Shown one piece after another: positions 5,025-6,168 of a stretch of 6,168 nt of DNA. Each line of letters starts with the position of its first letter. Positions within the stretch are counted from its first letter, which is position 1. A program made the translations under genes and the position numbers. A model generated the notes under the pieces. The model had not been told where the DNA came from and searched no databases. It saw nothing but the letters and a program-made list of their open reading frames with translations. This DNA comes from Conexibacter sp. (GTDB lineage Bacteria; Actinomycetota; Thermoleophilia; Solirubrobacterales; Solirubrobacteraceae): contig JAOPZG010000298.1 in NCBI GenBank assembly GCA_025964215.1, forward strand, positions 1-6,168. The letters are read 5' to 3'.

Positions 5025-5105
5025 AGACCCCTTGCGTGGCGCGCCGCAGGGGGTCAGACCCCATGCGTGGGGGCGCCGCAAGGGGTCAGACCCCTTGAGT
5101 GGGGG
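5019..5105. repeat. Tandem REP-like repeat, about 2.5 units of 31-32 nt
   Basis: The perfect 13-bp palindrome GGGGTC-A-GACCCC occurs three times, at 5019-5031, 5050-5062 and 5082-5094 (period 31 then 32 nt). The two full intervening stretches are also related, both containing TGCGTGG and GCGCCGCA; the last copy is followed by a partial TTGAGTGGGGG. The third copy extends to a 17-bp palindrome with flanking AA and TT (5080-5096). Conserved inter-palindrome sequence argues for tandem duplication of one unit. The array separates an SDR gene relic from the GT39 gene. The form resembles repetitive extragenic palindromes, which RAYT-type transposases can mobilise; no transposase is present here. 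Confidence 0.8.
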
Positions 5106-5123
5106 TGATGTAGATCTCACGAT

Positions 5124-5136
5124 GCTCCCAGGGAGC
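5124..5136. promoter_or_regulatory. 13-bp palindrome upstream of the GT39 gene
   Basis: GCTCCC-A-GGGAGC has perfect 6-bp arms and a central A, the same 6-1-6 geometry as the adjacent GGGGTCAGACCCC copies but a different sequence. It lies 40 nt before the GT39 ATG. It could be an operator or a diverged repeat; nothing decides between these. Confidence 0.3.
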
Positions 5137-5159
5137 GCACAGGCGGCTCGCGTGTCGGG

Positions 5160-5173
5160 CCGCAACCTTGCGG
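5160..5173 (+). promoter_or_regulatory. Palindrome at the GT39 translation start region
   Basis: CCGCAA-CC-TTGCGG is a perfect inverted repeat ending 3 nt before ATG 5177, where a ribosome-binding site would be expected; none is visible. As RNA it would be a 5-bp stem with a 4-nt loop and could hinder initiation. Alternatively it is a protein-binding site. Confidence 0.3.
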
Positions 5174-5176
5174 TGC

Positions 5177-6168
5177 ATGTCGACGACCACGCCTGCCCTT
5201 CCCCTTCCCCGGACGCGACCCCGGTCGCGTCCCCGTCCGGCCGTGCTCTCGCGGATCGCCGCGATCCGCCCGGAGCTGGCGCTGCTGCTCGTCCTCGCCG
5301 CGGGGTTGAACCTCTGGGCGCTGGACCTCAACGGGTACGCCAACGACTACTACGCCGCGGCCGTGCGCTCGATGACCACGTCGTGGCACGCGCTCTTGTA
5401 CGGGTCGTTCGACGTCGCCGGCGTGCAGACGGTCGACAAGCCGCCGCTCGCTCTCTGGGTCCAGGCGCTCTCGGCCCGCGCGTTCGGCTTCTCCTCGTGG
5501 TCGCTGCTGGTGCCGCAGGCGCTGATGGGCGTCGCGACCGTCGGGTTGGTGTACGACATGACGCTGCGCCGCTTCGGGCGCTCCGCGGCCTTCGCCGCCG
5601 GGCTGACGCTCGTGCTGACGCCGATCACCGTCGCGATCTCCCGCCACAACAACCCGGACGCGCTGCTCGTGCTCTGCACGACCGCCGCGCTGTGGGCGAC
5701 CGACCGCGGGCTGCGGGCCGGCGGCTCCACCCGCTGGCTGCTCGTCGCCGGCGCGGCCGTGGGCCTCGGCTTCGAGACCAAGATGGCCGCGGCGCTGCTC
5801 GTCGTCCCCGGGATCGTCGCCGCGTGGCTCTGGGTCGCCCCGCGCGGCCGCCGGATCGCCGCGACGCAGCTCGCGCGCGGCGGCGCGGTGATGGTCGCCG
5901 TCGGGCTCGCGTGGCCGATGATGATGTGGTTGACGCCGGCGGGCTCGCGCCCCTACGTCTCGGGCACGAGCGACAACTCGATCTGGTCGCTGATCTTCGG
6001 CTACAACGGCCTCGGCCGGCTCTTCGGGCAGTCCGGCGGGCCGACGACCAACACGGCCGGCGGCGGCGGCGCGGGCGGCGGCGTCTTCGGCGGCGCGACC
6101 GGGCCGTTCCGGCTCCTCAACGACGCGCTCGGCGGCCAGGGCGGCTGGCTGCTCGGCTTCGCGATCGT
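5177..6168 (+). CDS. GT39/PMT-type membrane glycosyltransferase, 3'-truncated by window end
   Basis: The frame runs from ATG 5177 to the window edge, giving 330 residues of a multi-pass integral membrane protein. A Pro/Arg-rich cytoplasmic tail (1-31) precedes the first helix (about 33-50). The first extracytoplasmic loop contains NDYYAAAVRSM (56-66; D57 at the position of the conserved acidic catalytic residue of the GT-C fold) and then TVDKPPLALWVQALSA (85-100), the DKPP signature of this family. RHNNPDALLVL (156-166), further helices, RPYVSGTSDNS (258-268) and GYNGLGRLFG (275-284) follow, and a Gly-rich segment at 294-306. The order matches actinobacterial and Bacillus YkcB-like GT39 proteins, which transfer sugars from polyprenyl-phosphate donors to envelope acceptors. 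The acceptor is unknown. No clear ribosome-binding site precedes the ATG; TTG 5168 is a less likely in-frame start. Confidence 0.88.
   Translation, partial: MSTTTPALPLPRTRPRSRPRPAVLSRIAAIRPELALLLVLAAGLNLWALDLNGYANDYYAAAVRSMTTSWHALLYGSFDVAGVQTVDKPPLALWVQALSARAFGFSSWSLLVPQALMGVATVGLVYDMTLRRFGRSAAFAAGLTLVLTPITVAISRHNNPDALLVLCTTAALWATDRGLRAGGSTRWLLVAGAAVGLGFETKMAAALLVVPGIVAAWLWVAPRGRRIAATQLARGGAVMVAVGLAWPMMMWLTPAGSRPYVSGTSDNSIWSLIFGYNGLGRLFGQSGGPTTNTAGGGGAGGGVFGGATGPFRLLNDALGGQGGWLLGFAI

Noticed and set aside
5019..5105. Possible small CRISPR array (three palindromic repeats at about 31-nt spacing)
   Set aside because: The sequences between the palindromes are related to each other, not unique spacers, the palindromic core is only 13 bp, and there is no cas gene. 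It is a tandem repeat.
4803..5165. Minus-strand open frame of 120 codons across the repeat array
   Set aside because: It has Arg/Pro-rich sequence translated through all three palindromes and no recognisable domain. The meaningful minus-strand frame here is the SDR relic in a different phase.
5117..5781. Minus-strand open frames opposite the GT39 gene
   Set aside because: They are antisense to a clear GT39 membrane protein whose motifs are all in the plus frame.

Overview
This is a very GC-rich window with near-saturated G/C at third codon positions. Its gene families (secreted cupredoxins, a TetR repressor, a two-helix membrane protein of an actinobacterial type, a GT39 glycosyltransferase with a glycine-rich loop) suggest a high-GC actinobacterium, possibly Thermoleophilia/Solirubrobacterales. 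That placement is inference; no marker gene is present.

Layout. (1) Positions 2-1553, plus strand: a 5'-truncated SAM-methyltransferase-like gene overlaps a small cupin gene by ATGA, and 32 nt later comes a secreted plastocyanin-like cupredoxin. This looks like one operon. (2) Positions 1558-2647, minus strand: a TetR-family regulator is followed after 37 nt by a second secreted cupredoxin of a different ligand spacing. The two cupredoxin genes meet tail to tail with 4 nt between stop codons, and their matching Val-Lys-stop ends form a hairpin. (3) Positions 2648-2725: a short divergent control region holding the only AT-rich patch nearby, with a TTGACA box and a TetR-type imperfect palindrome on top of it. 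(4) Positions 2726-4222, plus: a secreted, probably beta-propeller protein of unknown function. (5) Positions 4226-4792, minus: a two-helix membrane protein, again tail to tail with its neighbour (3 nt). (6) Positions 4793-5176: no intact gene. It holds a promoter for the membrane protein, a 3' relic of a short-chain dehydrogenase gene, and about two and a half copies of a 31-32 nt repeat built on the palindrome GGGGTCAGACCCC. (7) Positions 5177-6168, plus: the N-terminal 330 codons of a GT39/PMT-type membrane glycosyltransferase that runs off the window.

How it may fit together: much of the coding capacity is devoted to the cell envelope (two exported copper proteins, an exported propeller, a two-helix membrane protein, a lipid-linked-sugar glycosyltransferase). 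The TetR protein probably controls its own operon and the divergent propeller gene. Two genes (2726 and 4792) have a -10-like box exactly 7 nt before ATG, suggesting leaderless mRNAs. I see no defence system, phage, CRISPR array or RNA gene. The most notable points are the SDR relic cut off at the repeat array, the shared hairpin between the cupredoxins, and the divergent TetR control region.
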